NCBI RefSeq assembly: GCF_036053395.1
Contig: NZ_CP107942.1
Coordinates: 10,840,001 to 10,904,000, forward strand
Reading direction: 5' to 3'
Source of the DNA: Actinoplanes sp. NBC_00393
Lineage (GTDB): Bacteria; Actinomycetota; Actinomycetes; Mycobacteriales; Micromonosporaceae
Length of the DNA: 64,000 nucleotides
Shown one piece after another: positions 18,300 through 27,640 of this stretch. The first letter of the stretch is position 1; each line of letters opens with the position of its first letter. The notes beneath the pieces were generated by a model. It was not told where the DNA came from. It saw only the letters and a list, made by a program, of their open reading frames with translations, and did not search any database. Both the position numbers and the translations under genes were made by a program.

Positions 18300-18348
18300 G
18301 TGACACGCGGGTAATCGGGGACGCACTTTCGTTTGACCGTTCGGAAAC
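18300..18348 (+). promoter_or_regulatory. GlnR-like operator upstream of the nitrate reductase
   Basis: TTGAC at 18333-18337 and GAAAC at 18344-18348 are separated by six bases. They match the actinobacterial GlnR consensus gTnAC-n6-GaAAC except for the first base. Further 11-base-phased boxes lie upstream: GTGAC at 18300, GTAAT at 18311 and CGCAC at 18322 (the last is poor). TTGACC (18333-18338) could also serve as a -35 element. GlnR activates nitrate assimilation in Streptomyces and Mycobacterium, which fits the gene that starts 50 bases downstream. Confidence 0.6.
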
Positions 18349-18396
18349 CGCGACTTTCTAGCGTGAGTCACCGGACTCAGGCTGGAAGAGGTGCGT

Positions 18397-21300
18397 GTGG
18401 CTGCCGATGTCACCCAGGTGCGAACCGTGTGCGGGTATTGCGGCGTCGGCTGCGGGATCGTCCTCGACGTGGCCACCGGCAGCGACGGCCGCCGCCGGGT
18501 GATCAAGGCGAGCGGTGACAAGGGCCACCCGGCGAACGCGGGCCGGCTCTGCACCAAGGGCGCGACCAGCGCCGAGCTGCTGGGTGCGCCGGGACGGCTG
18601 TCGACCGCGCTGATCCGCGCCGACCGGGGCGCCGGTCCCCGCCCGGCCGGCGTGGACGCGGCAATCACCGAGACCGCCCGCCGGCTGCGCGCGATCGTCG
18701 ACGAGCACGGGCCGGACGCCTTCGCCATGTACGTCTCCGGGCAGATGACCCTGGAGGCCCAGTACCTGGCGAACAAGCTGGTCAAGGGCTACCTCGGGAC
18801 CAACAACATCGAGTCCAACTCGCGGCTCTGCATGGCCAGCGCCGGCACCGGATACAAGCTCTCGCTCGGCTCCGACGGGCCACCCGGGTCGTACGACGAC
18901 TTCGACCACGCCGACGTGTTCCTGGTGATCGGCTCGAACATGGCGGACTGCCACCCGATCCTCTTCCTGCGGATGATGGAACGGGTCAAGGCCGGCGCCA
19001 AGCTGATCGTGGTGGACCCGCGGCGTACCGCCACCGCGGAGAAGGCCGACCTGTTCCTGCAGATCCGGCCCGGCGCCGACCTCGCGCTGCTCAACGGACT
19101 GCTGCACCTCATTACTCCGGACCAGGACTTCATCGCCGCGCACACCGAGGGCTGGGCCGCGATGCCGGAGTTCCTGGCCGACTACCCGCCGGACCGGGTG
19201 GCCGAGCTGACCGGGATCCCGGAGGCGGACATCCGCACCGCGGCCGAGTGGATCGGCGCGGCCGGCGACTGGATGAGCCTGTGGACCATGGGGCTGAACC
19301 AGAGCACCCACGGCACCTGGAACACCAACGCCCTGATCAACCTGCATCTGGCGACGGGCGCGATCTGCCGTACCGGCAGCGGGCCGTTCTCGCTCACCGG
19401 CCAGCCGAACGCGATGGGCGGCCGGGAGATGGGCTACATGGGGCCGGGCCTGCCGGGGCAGCGGTCGGTGCTGGTGCCGGCGGATCGCGAGTTCACCGAG
19501 AAGGTGTGGGGCGTACCGGCCGGGACCCTGCGCACCGAGGTCGGCAAGGGCACGGTCGAGATGTTCGAGCAGATGGCGGCCGGCCGGATCAAGGCCTGCT
19601 GGATCATCTGCACCAACCCGGTGGCGTCGGTCGGCAACCGCCGCACGGTGATCGCCGGCCTGGAGGCCGCCGAGCTGGTCATCACGCAGGACGCGTTCGC
19701 CGAGACCGAGACCAATGCGTACGCCGACATCGCTCTGCCCGCGGCGATGTGGTCGGAGACCGACGGCATCATGATCAACTCCGAGCGGAACCTCACGCTC
19801 GTGCACCCGGTCGCCGAGGCGCCGGGCGAGGCGCTGGCGGACTGGCAGCTGATCGCCCGGGTCGCGGCCGAGATGGGCTACGCGGCGGCGTTCGACTACA
19901 CCTGCGTCGAGGAGATCCTCGAGGAGATCAAACAATTCGCCAACCCGCAGACCGGGTACGACCTACGCGGCGTCACCTACGAACGGCTGAACCAGGGCCC
20001 GGTGCAGTGGCCGGCCGCCCCGGACGGCCCGGCACGGAACCCGATCCGCTACCGCACGGCTGACGGTGGCCTGCGGTTCGCCACCCCCAGCGGCCGGGCG
20101 GTCTTCCACGCCCGCCCGCACCTGGACCCGGCCGAGATGCCGGACGACGACTACCCTTTCGTGCTCAACACCGGCCGGCTCCAGCACCAGTGGCACACCA
20201 TGACGAAGACCGGCAAGATCGCCAAGCTGAACCGGCTCAACCCGGAACCGTTCGTCGAGATCAATCCGGTGGACGCGGACTGGTTCGGGATCAGTGCCGG
20301 CGACCAGGTCGAGATCGCCTCCCGGCGTGGCCGGGCGGTGCTGCCCGCGGTTCTCACCGACCGGGTGCTGCCCGGCACCTGCTTCGCGCCGTTCCACTGG
20401 AACGACCTGTTCGGCGAGTACGTCAGCGTCAACGCGGTCACCAGCGACGCGGTCGACCCGCTCTCCTTCCAGCCGGAGCTCAAGGTCTGCGCGGTCTCGC
20501 TGACCCGGGTGGCGACGGCACTCCCGGCTCCCGAACCCGTGGTCGCTGTCGTCCCGGCGACGCCGTCGCTGGCGGGGCACGGGATGCTGGGCCTCGACCT
20601 CACGCCGCCCGCGCTCGACGAGGATCAGCGGCGCTACCTGTCCGGGTTCCTCGCCGGGGTGCCGGCCGGGCAGACCGTGCCGCCGGTGCTGCCGGAGAAC
20701 GCGCCGTTCGACCGTGGGACGGCGATGTGGTTGAACGGCTATCTGGCGAGCGCGCTGGGCGTACCCCGCATCGAGACGCCGCGACCCTCAAGCCCGGCGG
20801 CGGGCCGCCTGCAGATCCTCTGGGCCTCCCAGACCGGGACCGCGGAGGATTTCGCGCGCACCCTCGCCGACCGGCTGACGGCCACCGGCCGGCAGATCAG
20901 CATGCTCGGCATGGACGGCGACGCCGCCGAACTGCTCGACCCGGGCGCCGACCTGCTCGTCGTGACCAGCACCTTCGGTGACGGCGACGCGCCGGACAAC
21001 GGCGCTGTGTTCTGGCAGTCGATCGCCGGCGAGACCGCGCCCCGGCTCGACGGCCGCCGGTACGCGGTGCTCGCCTTCGGCGACTCCAGCTACGACGACT
21101 TCTGCGGGCACGGCCGCCGCCTCGACGAACGCCTCGCCGAACTCGGCGCGGTCCGGCTCGCGCCGCGCGCCGACTGCGAACCCGACTTCGAGGACACCGC
21201 GCACGGCTGGCTGGAGAGCGTGGTCGCCGCGCTGACCGCCGCCGCACCGGCCCCCGCGCCCACCCGGGCCGCGCCGCTGACCGCCACCCTCACCGGGAAC

Positions 21301-22368
21301 CGGCTGCTCAGCCTGCCCGGATCGGCCAAGGAGGTGCGCCGGTTCACCTTCGACACCGGCGGCCGCCTCGACTACCGGGCGGGCGACGCGCTCGGCGTCT
21401 GGCCGGTCAACAGTCCCGAGCTGGTGGCCGAGTTCCTGGCCGCGACCGGCCTGTCCGCGGACACCGTCGTCGACCTGGACGAGCCGATGACGCTGGGTGA
21501 CGCGCTGTCCCGGCGGCTGGACATCACACGGATCACCAAGGACCTGCTGCGCTTCGCGGCGGAACGGGGCCACGCCGGCCACCTGAAGACCCTGCTGCGC
21601 GCCGACAACAAGGGTGAACTGGCCAAATGGTCGTGGGGCCGGCAGGCCGTCGACGTCATCGCCGAGCACCCGGTCCGGGCGGCCGCGCAGGAGTGGGTGG
21701 ACGTGCTCAAGCGGCTGCAGCCCCGGCTGTACTCGATCAGCTCCAGCTCGCTGACCGAGCCCGGCCAGGTGAGCCTGACCGTGTCCGTGGTCCGTTTCGA
21801 CAACCACCTCGGTCGTCCCCGCAAGGGCGTCTGCTCGACCCATCTGGCGGACGCCGCCCCGGGCGCCGAGGTGCCGATCTTCGTGCAGAAGGCCCCGCAC
21901 TTCCGGCCCCCGGCCGACCCGGCCATCCCAATGATCATGGTCGGGCCGGGTACCGGAGTCGCGCCCTTTCTCGGCTTCCTCCAGGAACGGCAGGTGCTGG
22001 GCGCGCCCGGCCCGAACTGGTTGTTCTTCGGCGAACAGCGCCGGGCGACCGACTTCTACTACGCGTCGGAACTGGCCGCACTGCAGGACGCCGGCACGCT
22101 GACCCGGCTGGACCTGGCGTTCTCCCGGGACCAGCGGGCCAAGGTGTACGTCCAGGACCGGATGCGGGAGCACGGCGCGGCCCTGTGGGCCTGGCTGCAG
22201 GACGGCGCCCACTTCTACGTGTGCGGCGACGCCAGCCGGATGGCGCGCGACGTCGACCGGGCGTTGCATGACATCGCCGTCAACCATGGGCGGCTGAGCG
22301 ACGAGGCGGCCACGGCTTACCTGAAGCAGTTGGCCGCCGACAAGCGTTACGTCCGCGACGTGTACTGA
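18397..22368 (+). CDS. Assimilatory nitrate reductase catalytic subunit fused to a CysJ-type flavoprotein reductase
   Basis: This is a protein of about 1323 residues. The N-terminus binds a [4Fe-4S] cluster (Cys12, Cys15, Cys19, Cys52; CGYCGVGCG), followed by molybdopterin oxidoreductase and dinucleotide-binding domains to about residue 700. A flavodoxin domain begins near 805 ([12 protein letters not shown]). A CysJ-like FAD/NADPH domain follows, with RLYSISSSS near 1109, [12 protein letters not shown] near 1183 and the end YVRDVY. Electrons would pass from NADPH through FAD, FMN and the Fe-S cluster to the Mo site, reducing nitrate to nitrite in the cytoplasm. GTG 18397 is preferred over GTG 18391 because GGAAGAG ends six bases before it. 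A formate dehydrogenase-like activity is the main alternative. No nitrite reductase or transporter gene is near. Confidence 0.85.
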   Translation: MAADVTQVRTVCGYCGVGCGIVLDVATGSDGRRRVIKASGDKGHPANAGRLCTKGATSAELLGAPGRLSTALIRADRGAGPRPAGVDAAITETARRLRAIVDEHGPDAFAMYVSGQMTLEAQYLANKLVKGYLGTNNIESNSRLCMASAGTGYKLSLGSDGPPGSYDDFDHADVFLVIGSNMADCHPILFLRMMERVKAGAKLIVVDPRRTATAEKADLFLQIRPGADLALLNGLLHLITPDQDFIAAHTEGWAAMPEFLADYPPDRVAELTGIPEADIRTAAEWIGAAGDWMSLWTMGLNQSTHGTWNTNALINLHLATGAICRTGSGPFSLTGQPNAMGGREMGYMGPGLPGQRSVLVPADREFTEKVWGVPAGTLRTEVGKGTVEMFEQMAAGRIKACWIICTNPVASVGNRRTVIAGLEAAELVITQDAFAETETNAYADIALPAAMWSETDGIMINSERNLTLVHPVAEAPGEALADWQLIARVAAEMGYAAAFDYTCVEEILEEIKQFANPQTGYDLRGVTYERLNQGPVQWPAAPDGPARNPIRYRTADGGLRFATPSGRAVFHARPHLDPAEMPDDDYPFVLNTGRLQHQWHTMTKTGKIAKLNRLNPEPFVEINPVDADWFGISAGDQVEIASRRGRAVLPAVLTDRVLPGTCFAPFHWNDLFGEYVSVNAVTSDAVDPLSFQPELKVCAVSLTRVATALPAPEPVVAVVPATPSLAGHGMLGLDLTPPALDEDQRRYLSGFLAGVPAGQTVPPVLPENAPFDRGTAMWLNGYLASALGVPRIETPRPSSPAAGRLQILWASQTGTAEDFARTLADRLTATGRQISMLGMDGDAAELLDPGADLLVVTSTFGDGDAPDNGAVFWQSIAGETAPRLDGRRYAVLAFGDSSYDDFCGHGRRLDERLAELGAVRLAPRADCEPDFEDTAHGWLESVVAALTAAAPAPAPTRAAPLTATLTGNRLLSLPGSAKEVRRFTFDTGGRLDYRAGDALGVWPVNSPELVAEFLAATGLSADTVVDLDEPMTLGDALSRRLDITRITKDLLRFAAERGHAGHLKTLLRADNKGELAKWSWGRQAVDVIAEHPVRAAAQEWVDVLKRLQPRLYSISSSSLTEPGQVSLTVSVVRFDNHLGRPRKGVCSTHLADAAPGAEVPIFVQKAPHFRPPADPAIPMIMVGPGTGVAPFLGFLQERQVLGAPGPNWLFFGEQRRATDFYYASELAALQDAGTLTRLDLAFSRDQRAKVYVQDRMREHGAALWAWLQDGAHFYVCGDASRMARDVDRALHDIAVNHGRLSDEAATAYLKQLAADKRYVRDVY

Positions 22369-22378
22369 CCGCGGTCAG
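22365..22378. other. Palindrome containing both convergent stop codons
   Basis: CTGACCGCGGTCAG is a perfect 14-base palindrome. It contains the TGA of the nitrate reductase (22366-22368) and, on the other strand, the TGA of the large membrane protein (22375-22377). It could form a small bidirectional hairpin, but no T tract follows on either side. Confidence 0.5.
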
Positions 22379-25300
22379 CCCATCCGGCTGACCGCGTTGC
22401 GCACGCGCAGCAGGTCTTTTCGGCGCTGCTCCATCGTGGTGGCGATGCCGACCAGCAGCAGGCCGCCGATGGCCAGCGGCACCCAGCGCGGCACCAGGTC
22501 CCAGAACTGGATCACCTCGTGCAGTGCGACCAGCGCCAGCACGCCGCCGCCGGTCACCACCGGCGCTTGGAGCCGGGCCCGGGCGCCGATCACCAGTACG
22601 GCCAGGGCGGCGACGCCGAGCAGGAGGCGCCGGCCGTACTCCGGGTTGTACGAGGCGCTGTTGCTGATCACCGCGAGGGTGGGCAGGAAGCCGGCGGCCA
22701 GCGCTGGGCCGTACGCGGTCCACGACGGCAGACCGGGTCGTCCCCGGCGGGCGAACCAGCCGGCGGCTAAGGCCAGCGCGGCGGCGGGGAGGGTGTAGAG
22801 CTCGGCCGTTTCCACGTCGAGCGAGACGAGGAACAGCCACCAGCCGAGTAGGGCGGCGCCGCCTGCCGCGATCGCGTAGGTGAAGCGGGTGCGGCGGCTC
22901 TCCCCTGGTAGCAGAGCCCGGAGGACCAGGACGGTGGACCAGAGCGTGCAGATCACGGCTGCGCGTTCGGTGGTGTCGGTCAGGAAGAGGGCGACCACCG
23001 CGGTGGAGTGTGCGACGGCGGCTACCGGTCTGGCCTCGTGCGGCCGACCGTAGCGGGTCAGGGCAGCGTCCAATGCGGCTGCCGCTGCGGCGGCGGCCAG
23101 GACGGTCAGGGCGGTGTTGTCGGCGTCCAGGCCGGCGCTGTCGGCGGAGGTGTAGGCGAGGGCGGTCACGGCGAGCGCTGCGGTTACCCAGCCGGTGGTC
23201 CTTGCGGACTCGGTGCGGGCGCTGACGCCGATCACGGCTGCCGCCACTGTCAGGAGGCCGAGGGCGGCCAGGGTGGCGCCGTAGGTGGGGGCCGAGCCCG
23301 CCAGGCCGGCTGCGGCGAGCGCGCCGAACAGCGCTGCAATCGTCCGGGGTGTGGTGAGGGCGAGCGCTACCAGGCCGGTGAGGCCGACGATCAGCCCGGC
23401 CATCGGGACGGTCGGCCAGGGCGCCCGCGCGGCAGCGAACGCCAGCGGAATCGCCAAGGCGAGAAGCGGTGCGGCCGCCGATACCGCGGCGCGCACCAAG
23501 CTTGCCGTGCCGGCCGGGCTTGCCGTGTCGGCCGGGCTTGCCGTGTCGGCCGGGCTTGCCGTGTCGGCCGGGCTTGCCGTGTCGGCCGGGCTTGCCGTGT
23601 CGGCCGGGCTCGGGTCGTTCGGCGCGGTTGTTGGGCGGCCGGCGGCGTGCAAGCCGGTGAGGGCGGTCCCCACCGCGACGATCAGCACCGCGGTCACGGT
23701 CGACCAAGCGACCGGCGAGACCGCCGGCACCACGCCGGACCACATTCCGGCCAGCTCCTCATACGGCTCGAGGAGAACGACCGCCAGATCCGGCCACGTC
23801 ACCACGACCAGCACCACCGCGGGCACCGGGACAGCGGACGCGCAAGCCCCGGCATTCGCGGCGCGCAGCCACAGCATCGCCGCCACCAGGAGCAAGGCGC
23901 CGGCCGCGTAGAGCGCCACCGGATCATCCCCGGCGAACGCCCACAACGGACTCGACGTCGTCAGCAGCAGGGCGATCGCGAGAGCCTCGCCCGCGTACCA
24001 GGGGAGCAACCACACCGCGCCGCAGAGCAGGACGACCACCCCGAAAACCGTGCGCACCTGGACCGTCGGGGAGGCCTCCACCGCGATCAAGGCCAGCCAC
24101 ACCGCCGCCGGGACCGCGAGCAGGCCGATCGCCACGGCGCCCGCGCCGGCGTCGGCGCGGCGTGGTCCGGACCGTACCGCCAGGGCCATACCGATAGTGA
24201 TCAGCGCGATCGCGGCGCAGACACCCGCGGCCACCCCGGGCCGGCCGAGGCCGGTGAGCAGTGCGTGCCCGGCCGCCGCGGCGGAGACCACGAGCCGGAC
24301 CGCGAGCGTGCCCGGGGTCCGGGCCCGTGCAGCAAGCGCCAGCGCGACCGCGGCGACCAGCATGCCGACGATCGCTGCCGACCACCACGGCAGCCGGAAG
24401 GCCGCCGGCGCCAGGAACCCCACCACCGCCAGAGCGGTCAGGCCGAGGTCGATGCGGGTTCGGGCGGGTAACAGGAGGAGGTACGCGCAAACGACCGCCC
24501 CCGCCGCCACCGGCAGATCCCGCCCCACGCCGGTGACCGTTTCCGCCCACGGCGCCTCGAACAGTGGCCAGGCGGCCTCGACACTGTTGCGCGCTGCGAC
24601 GACCGTCCAGCCGGCAACCGCGACCGCCGGGACGGCCACCACGACGAGCGCGCCGATCCACGGGCCGTACCCGACGATTCCCGGCAACCGCGGCCGGGCC
24701 ACTGCCGCGAGTGCGGCCAGGATCAGTCCGACCACGGCGAGGCGCAGGGTGCCCGTACCGAAATCAAGCCGCACCGCCCAGCCCGCGGCCGCCGTGCCCA
24801 GCGCGACCACCAGCAGCCCGCCGGTGACCGCCTGCGCCGGCCGGCTGCCGCTCAGCCACGCGGCGCCGGTTACGACCGCGGTGACCAGCACCAGCACACC
24901 ACCGGCGGCAGCCGCACGCGCCAACCCGTCGGCGGCGATCAACTCCGGCAGCGTCAGCAGAGCGGCCAGCGCAGCCGCGGCGCCGCCACAGACGTACGCG
25001 ATCAGCCCCACCCCGTCCACCGCGAACCGGGACGGCCGCACCCGCAGCACCACCACGTTGAACGCGGCCACCCCGGTCAGCGCGAGCGCCCAGCCGAGCA
25101 GATCCGGCGAGGCCGCCGCCGCAGCCAGCGGCAGCACCGGTTGGGCAACGAGCAGAGCCGCGAGCCGTGGACCGGGCAGCCCGACCAGCCGCCCGTACCC
25201 GAGGGCCGTCACCGCGGTCACCGTGCAGACCGCGGCGGCGTACATCTCCGGGGGTGAACCCGCCACCCCGAGAAAGTCGACCGCCCAGGCCGCGTACCCA

Positions 25301-26055
25301 TCAAGAAGAATCATCAAAAGCCCGACCGCCGCCAGCGTCTCCGCGGCGGCCGTCAGGCCACGCCGAGCCGCGAACGGCGGCACCGCCAGCACCGCAGCCG
25401 TGGCCGCGCCGAGCAGCAACGCCCGCCCGAGCACGCCGACCTGGGCCCAGGCCACCGCGGTGAAGACCGCGGCCGCCACAATCAACAGCAACCCACCAAG
25501 CGCAAAAAGCACATTTTGTACGGTGACCTGCGCCAACTTCCCCTCAGCCCCCACGGCCCGCGGCGTGCCCGGCCCGTGCTGCGCGTCCCCGCCGGCTGGA
25601 GCCGCTTGGAGTCCGGCCGCCTGGGCTGCGGTCGCTTCGGCCGCGCCTGCCTGGGCCCCTTCTGTCTGGGCCCCTCCTGCTTGGGCGCCTCCTGCCTGGG
25701 CCCCTTCTGTCTGGGCCCCTCCTGCTTGGGCGCCGGCCGCTTGGAACCCGGCCGGCTGAGCTGCAGCCTGGCCTCCGGCGGCTTGAGCCGCGGCCGCTTG
25801 GGCTGCGGCTGCCTGGACTGCCGCGCCCACTCGGAACGCTGCCGCGTTGCGCCGGGTCGTGACGTCGCTGAGGTGGCGCTGCATGGCGTCGAGCTCGGCG
25901 CGGGCCGCCTGGAGGCGCTGGTGGAGGCCGGCGAGTTCCGCATCCAGCCGGATCACCTCGATCGCGTCGGCGTCCGGGGCGCGCCCGCAGGACGGACAGC
26001 CGGACGCCGAGGAGGCGGTGGCGCCGCAGTATGGGCACGGGTACGAAGTGGTCAC
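22375..26055 (-). CDS. Very large zinc-ribbon polytopic membrane protein (SCO7613-type)
   Basis: This 1226-residue protein starts with a zinc ribbon (Cys7, Cys10, Cys20, Cys23). A predicted coiled coil follows (about residues 30-80, LDAELAGLHQRLQAARAELDAMQ), then an Ala/Gln/Gly-rich repeat linker (about 80-170). From about residue 180 to the end there are some 30 hydrophobic segments. This layout is that of Streptomyces membrane proteins with an SCO7613-type C-terminal region. A second low-complexity insert made of SPADTA units interrupts the membrane part near residue 820. The function is unknown; no transport or enzyme motif is visible. It converges on the nitrate reductase, their stop codons being six bases apart. 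Confidence 0.75.
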   Translation of the reverse strand: MTTSYPCPYCGATASSASGCPSCGRAPDADAIEVIRLDAELAGLHQRLQAARAELDAMQRHLSDVTTRRNAAAFRVGAAVQAAAAQAAAAQAAGGQAAAQPAGFQAAGAQAGGAQTEGAQAGGAQAGGAQTEGAQAGAAEATAAQAAGLQAAPAGGDAQHGPGTPRAVGAEGKLAQVTVQNVLFALGGLLLIVAAAVFTAVAWAQVGVLGRALLLGAATAAVLAVPPFAARRGLTAAAETLAAVGLLMILLDGYAAWAVDFLGVAGSPPEMYAAAVCTVTAVTALGYGRLVGLPGPRLAALLVAQPVLPLAAAAASPDLLGWALALTGVAAFNVVVLRVRPSRFAVDGVGLIAYVCGGAAAALAALLTLPELIAADGLARAAAAGGVLVLVTAVVTGAAWLSGSRPAQAVTGGLLVVALGTAAAGWAVRLDFGTGTLRLAVVGLILAALAAVARPRLPGIVGYGPWIGALVVVAVPAVAVAGWTVVAARNSVEAAWPLFEAPWAETVTGVGRDLPVAAGAVVCAYLLLLPARTRIDLGLTALAVVGFLAPAAFRLPWWSAAIVGMLVAAVALALAARARTPGTLAVRLVVSAAAAGHALLTGLGRPGVAAGVCAAIALITIGMALAVRSGPRRADAGAGAVAIGLLAVPAAVWLALIAVEASPTVQVRTVFGVVVLLCGAVWLLPWYAGEALAIALLLTTSSPLWAFAGDDPVALYAAGALLLVAAMLWLRAANAGACASAVPVPAVVLVVVTWPDLAVVLLEPYEELAGMWSGVVPAVSPVAWSTVTAVLIVAVGTALTGLHAAGRPTTAPNDPSPADTASPADTASPADTASPADTASPADTASPAGTASLVRAAVSAAAPLLALAIPLAFAAARAPWPTVPMAGLIVGLTGLVALALTTPRTIAALFGALAAAGLAGSAPTYGATLAALGLLTVAAAVIGVSARTESARTTGWVTAALAVTALAYTSADSAGLDADNTALTVLAAAAAAAALDAALTRYGRPHEARPVAAVAHSTAVVALFLTDTTERAAVICTLWSTVLVLRALLPGESRRTRFTYAIAAGGAALLGWWLFLVSLDVETAELYTLPAAALALAAGWFARRGRPGLPSWTAYGPALAAGFLPTLAVISNSASYNPEYGRRLLLGVAALAVLVIGARARLQAPVVTGGGVLALVALHEVIQFWDLVPRWVPLAIGGLLLVGIATTMEQRRKDLLRVRNAVSRMG
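23501..23608 (-). repeat. Six tandem 18-base units coding SPADTA
   Basis: The plus-strand unit CTTGCCGTGTCGGCCGGG is repeated six times without spacers. The first unit differs by one base and codes AGT instead of ADT. The units code a Ser-Pro-Ala-Asp-Thr-Ala string in a loop between membrane segments of the large membrane protein. Near-identity of the units points to recent slippage. Confidence 0.9.
25646..25735 (-). repeat. Tandem 45-base duplication in the linker of the large membrane protein
   Basis: Bases 25646-25690 and 25691-25735 are identical except for the last base. Each unit contains shorter 15-base subrepeats coding AQAGG or AQTEG. They lie between the coiled coil and the first membrane helix. 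Confidence 0.85.
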
Positions 26056-26139
26056 GGCCGTTCCAGTGGTGAGGGGGACCCGGGGTGGAGCACAGTGTCC
26101 AGCAACTCACCGAAATTCTCTGTCCTGTGCGCAAACTCT

Positions 26140-26964
26140 TCACTCGCGCATCATGCGGATACGTTCAGCCTGCTCAAGTTGCATGCGCCGCCCCAGACGC
26201 AGGAACCCGGTGATCAGCGCGAGCTCGGCAGGGGAGTAGCGGTCGAGAAGCCGCCGCCCAACGTCACCGATCGGCCCGTACACGCGGTCCAGCGTCTCAA
26301 CGGTCCCCTCGGTAACGGTCACCACGGCCCGGCGCCGATCCACCGGATCAACCTCGCGGCGCAGGTGCCCAGCCGCAACCAGCCGCTGAATAGCAGCCGT
26401 AGTAGCGGCCGGACTGAGCCGCGCCGCCTCCGCAAGCACCCCCGCCGTCATCGCCCCCGCGGCCCCAACCAAACCAAGGATGCGCAGGTCAGTCCGGTTG
26501 ACGCCAAGCCGCCCAGCCGCCGCGTCATCCACCTCGTCCGCGGCTGCCCCAAACTCGGCCGCCGCATCAGCCGCAGCCGTCCGAAGATCGCCCAGCCCGA
26601 GCACCGCGTCATCTGTGGCCGCTCGAATATCACCCAGCCCGAGCGCCGCGTCATCGGTGGCCGCTCGAATATCGCCCAGCCCGAGCGCCGCGTCAGCCGC
26701 GGCCGCCGTCCCGATGTCGCTCTCCTGGTCCGACGCGACATCCGCGGCCTTGCCTATGCCGGCCTCCGCGACCGCATCTGCCTCGGCCGTCCGCGAGTCG
26801 CCCTGTGCCGCGGGCGGGTCGGCCGCAGCCGTCGGGATGCTGCCTTGGCTCGCCGCCGGGTGGGCATCAACAGCTGCCGGCTGCTGGTGTGGAGCTTCGG
26901 TGCGGCGCGGTGACCACCGGCCCGTTGTTTTTGAACGAGGAGCCGGTCCGTCCGCCTCGGGCAT
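26140..26964 (-). CDS. MarR-family transcriptional regulator with long repeat-bearing N-terminal extension
   Basis: With the ATG at 26964 this is a 274-residue protein. The last 130 residues or so are a MarR winged helix: GVNRTDLRILGLV, a recognition helix around SPAATTAAIQRLVAAG, and the wing VDPVDRRRAVVTVTEG. Typical MarR proteins have about 150 residues; here roughly 130 extra N-terminal residues, rich in Ala and Asp, carry three copies of a 14-residue unit (ALGLGDIRAATDDA). The extension sits where the N-terminal dimerisation helix would be. The gene diverges from a Ddn-like reductase across 64 bases holding two palindromes, so autoregulation plus control of that gene is likely. An upstream ATG at 27120 would run into the divergent gene. 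Confidence 0.75.
   Translation of the reverse strand: MPEADGPAPRSKTTGRWSPRRTEAPHQQPAAVDAHPAASQGSIPTAAADPPAAQGDSRTAEADAVAEAGIGKAADVASDQESDIGTAAAADAALGLGDIRAATDDAALGLGDIRAATDDAVLGLGDLRTAAADAAAEFGAAADEVDDAAAGRLGVNRTDLRILGLVGAAGAMTAGVLAEAARLSPAATTAAIQRLVAAGHLRREVDPVDRRRAVVTVTEGTVETLDRVYGPIGDVGRRLLDRYSPAELALITGFLRLGRRMQLEQAERIRMMRE
26591..26700 (-). repeat. Three 42-base tandem units inside the MarR gene
   Basis: The string CCCAGCCCGAG recurs at 26591, 26633 and 26675, giving a 42-base period. The units code ALGLGDIRAATDDA and close variants in the N-terminal extension. Confidence 0.85.
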
Positions 26965-26967
26965 TTG

Positions 26968-27018
26968 CTTCGACACTCGAAGGAATATACCGTTCAGGCG
27001 AAAGCTTCGATCGTCGAA
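26968..27018. promoter_or_regulatory. Two TTCGA-N3-TCGAA palindromes, probable MarR operators
   Basis: CTTCGA-cac-TCGAAG (26968-26982) and CTTCGA-tcg-TCGAA (27005-27018) lie between the divergent MarR and Ddn-like genes. Their centres are 37 bases apart. The same half-site twice in a divergent promoter is the usual layout of MarR autoregulation. Confidence 0.55.
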
Positions 27019-27028
27019 AGGATTTGCG

Positions 27029-27496
27029 ATGTCGCAAGCGATACGCCGCCTGCCGGGCTGGCTGCCGTTCGCGAACCGTGTCGTTCGAGCGCTAAACCGT
27101 CTCGGTCTACGGCTCGGCACGATCCATGTGCTGACCGTTCCGGGACGGCGGTCCGGCGTCGCACGTTCGACGCCCGTCTCGCCGCTGACCGTGGACGGAC
27201 GCCGCTACCTGGTCGCCGGCTTGCCGGAGGGAGACTGGGCGCGCAACGTCCGCGCCGCCGGTCGCGGTGAACTCACCTCCGGCCGGCGCCAGGCCTCGGT
27301 CAGTCTCGTCGAGGTGTCCAACCCGGACGAGAGGCGTTCAGTGATGCGGGCGTTCCCGGTCGAGGTGCCCGGCGGGGTTCCGTTCTTCGTCCGGCTCGGC
27401 CTGGTGACGAAGGACGACCCGGACGAGTTCGCCGCTGCGGCAGACCACGTCGCCGTCTTCGAGATCCGCGAGATCGTGCACTCCGCTCCACGTTGA
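27029..27496 (+). CDS. F420H2-dependent nitroreductase/quinone reductase family protein (Ddn-like)
   Basis: This 155-residue protein contains the family segment TVPGRRSGVARSTPVSPL (residues about 38-55), a central VDGRRYLVAG strand and WARNVRAAG (about 76-84). These are the conserved blocks of the split-barrel deazaflavin-dependent (F420) reductases, family size about 140-155. It would reduce quinones, nitro compounds or other acceptors using F420H2 in the cytoplasm. GAAAGGA precedes the ATG at 27029. It is divergent from the MarR regulator and its likely operators, so it is probably derepressed by that regulator's ligand. Confidence 0.8.
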   Translation: MSQAIRRLPGWLPFANRVVRALNRLGLRLGTIHVLTVPGRRSGVARSTPVSPLTVDGRRYLVAGLPEGDWARNVRAAGRGELTSGRRQASVSLVEVSNPDERRSVMRAFPVEVPGGVPFFVRLGLVTKDDPDEFAAAADHVAVFEIREIVHSAPR

Positions 27497-27500
27497 GACA

Positions 27501-27640
27501 CCGCGGCGCATTGCGGGCCCGGAGTCCGTGAATCAGCGTCGCGGATCGGCGCATTGCAGCCCAGTCCGTGGGCCAGCGTCGCGGATCGGCGCATTGCAGC
27601 CCAGCCCGCGGTCAGCGTCGCGGGGCGGTGCATTGCACGC
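27501..27640. repeat. Imperfect tandem repeat of about 40 bases, 3-4 copies
   Basis: AGCGTCGCGGATCGGCGCATTGC starts at 27535 and 27575, and a diverged copy starts at 27614. A degenerate copy (GCGGCGCATTGCGGGC) lies at about 27504. The array sits directly behind the Ddn-like gene and is non-coding as far as I can see. Confidence 0.75.

Noticed and set aside
23501..23608. Possible CRISPR array
   Set aside because: The 18-base units are contiguous without spacers and lie inside a coding frame as SPADTA repeats.
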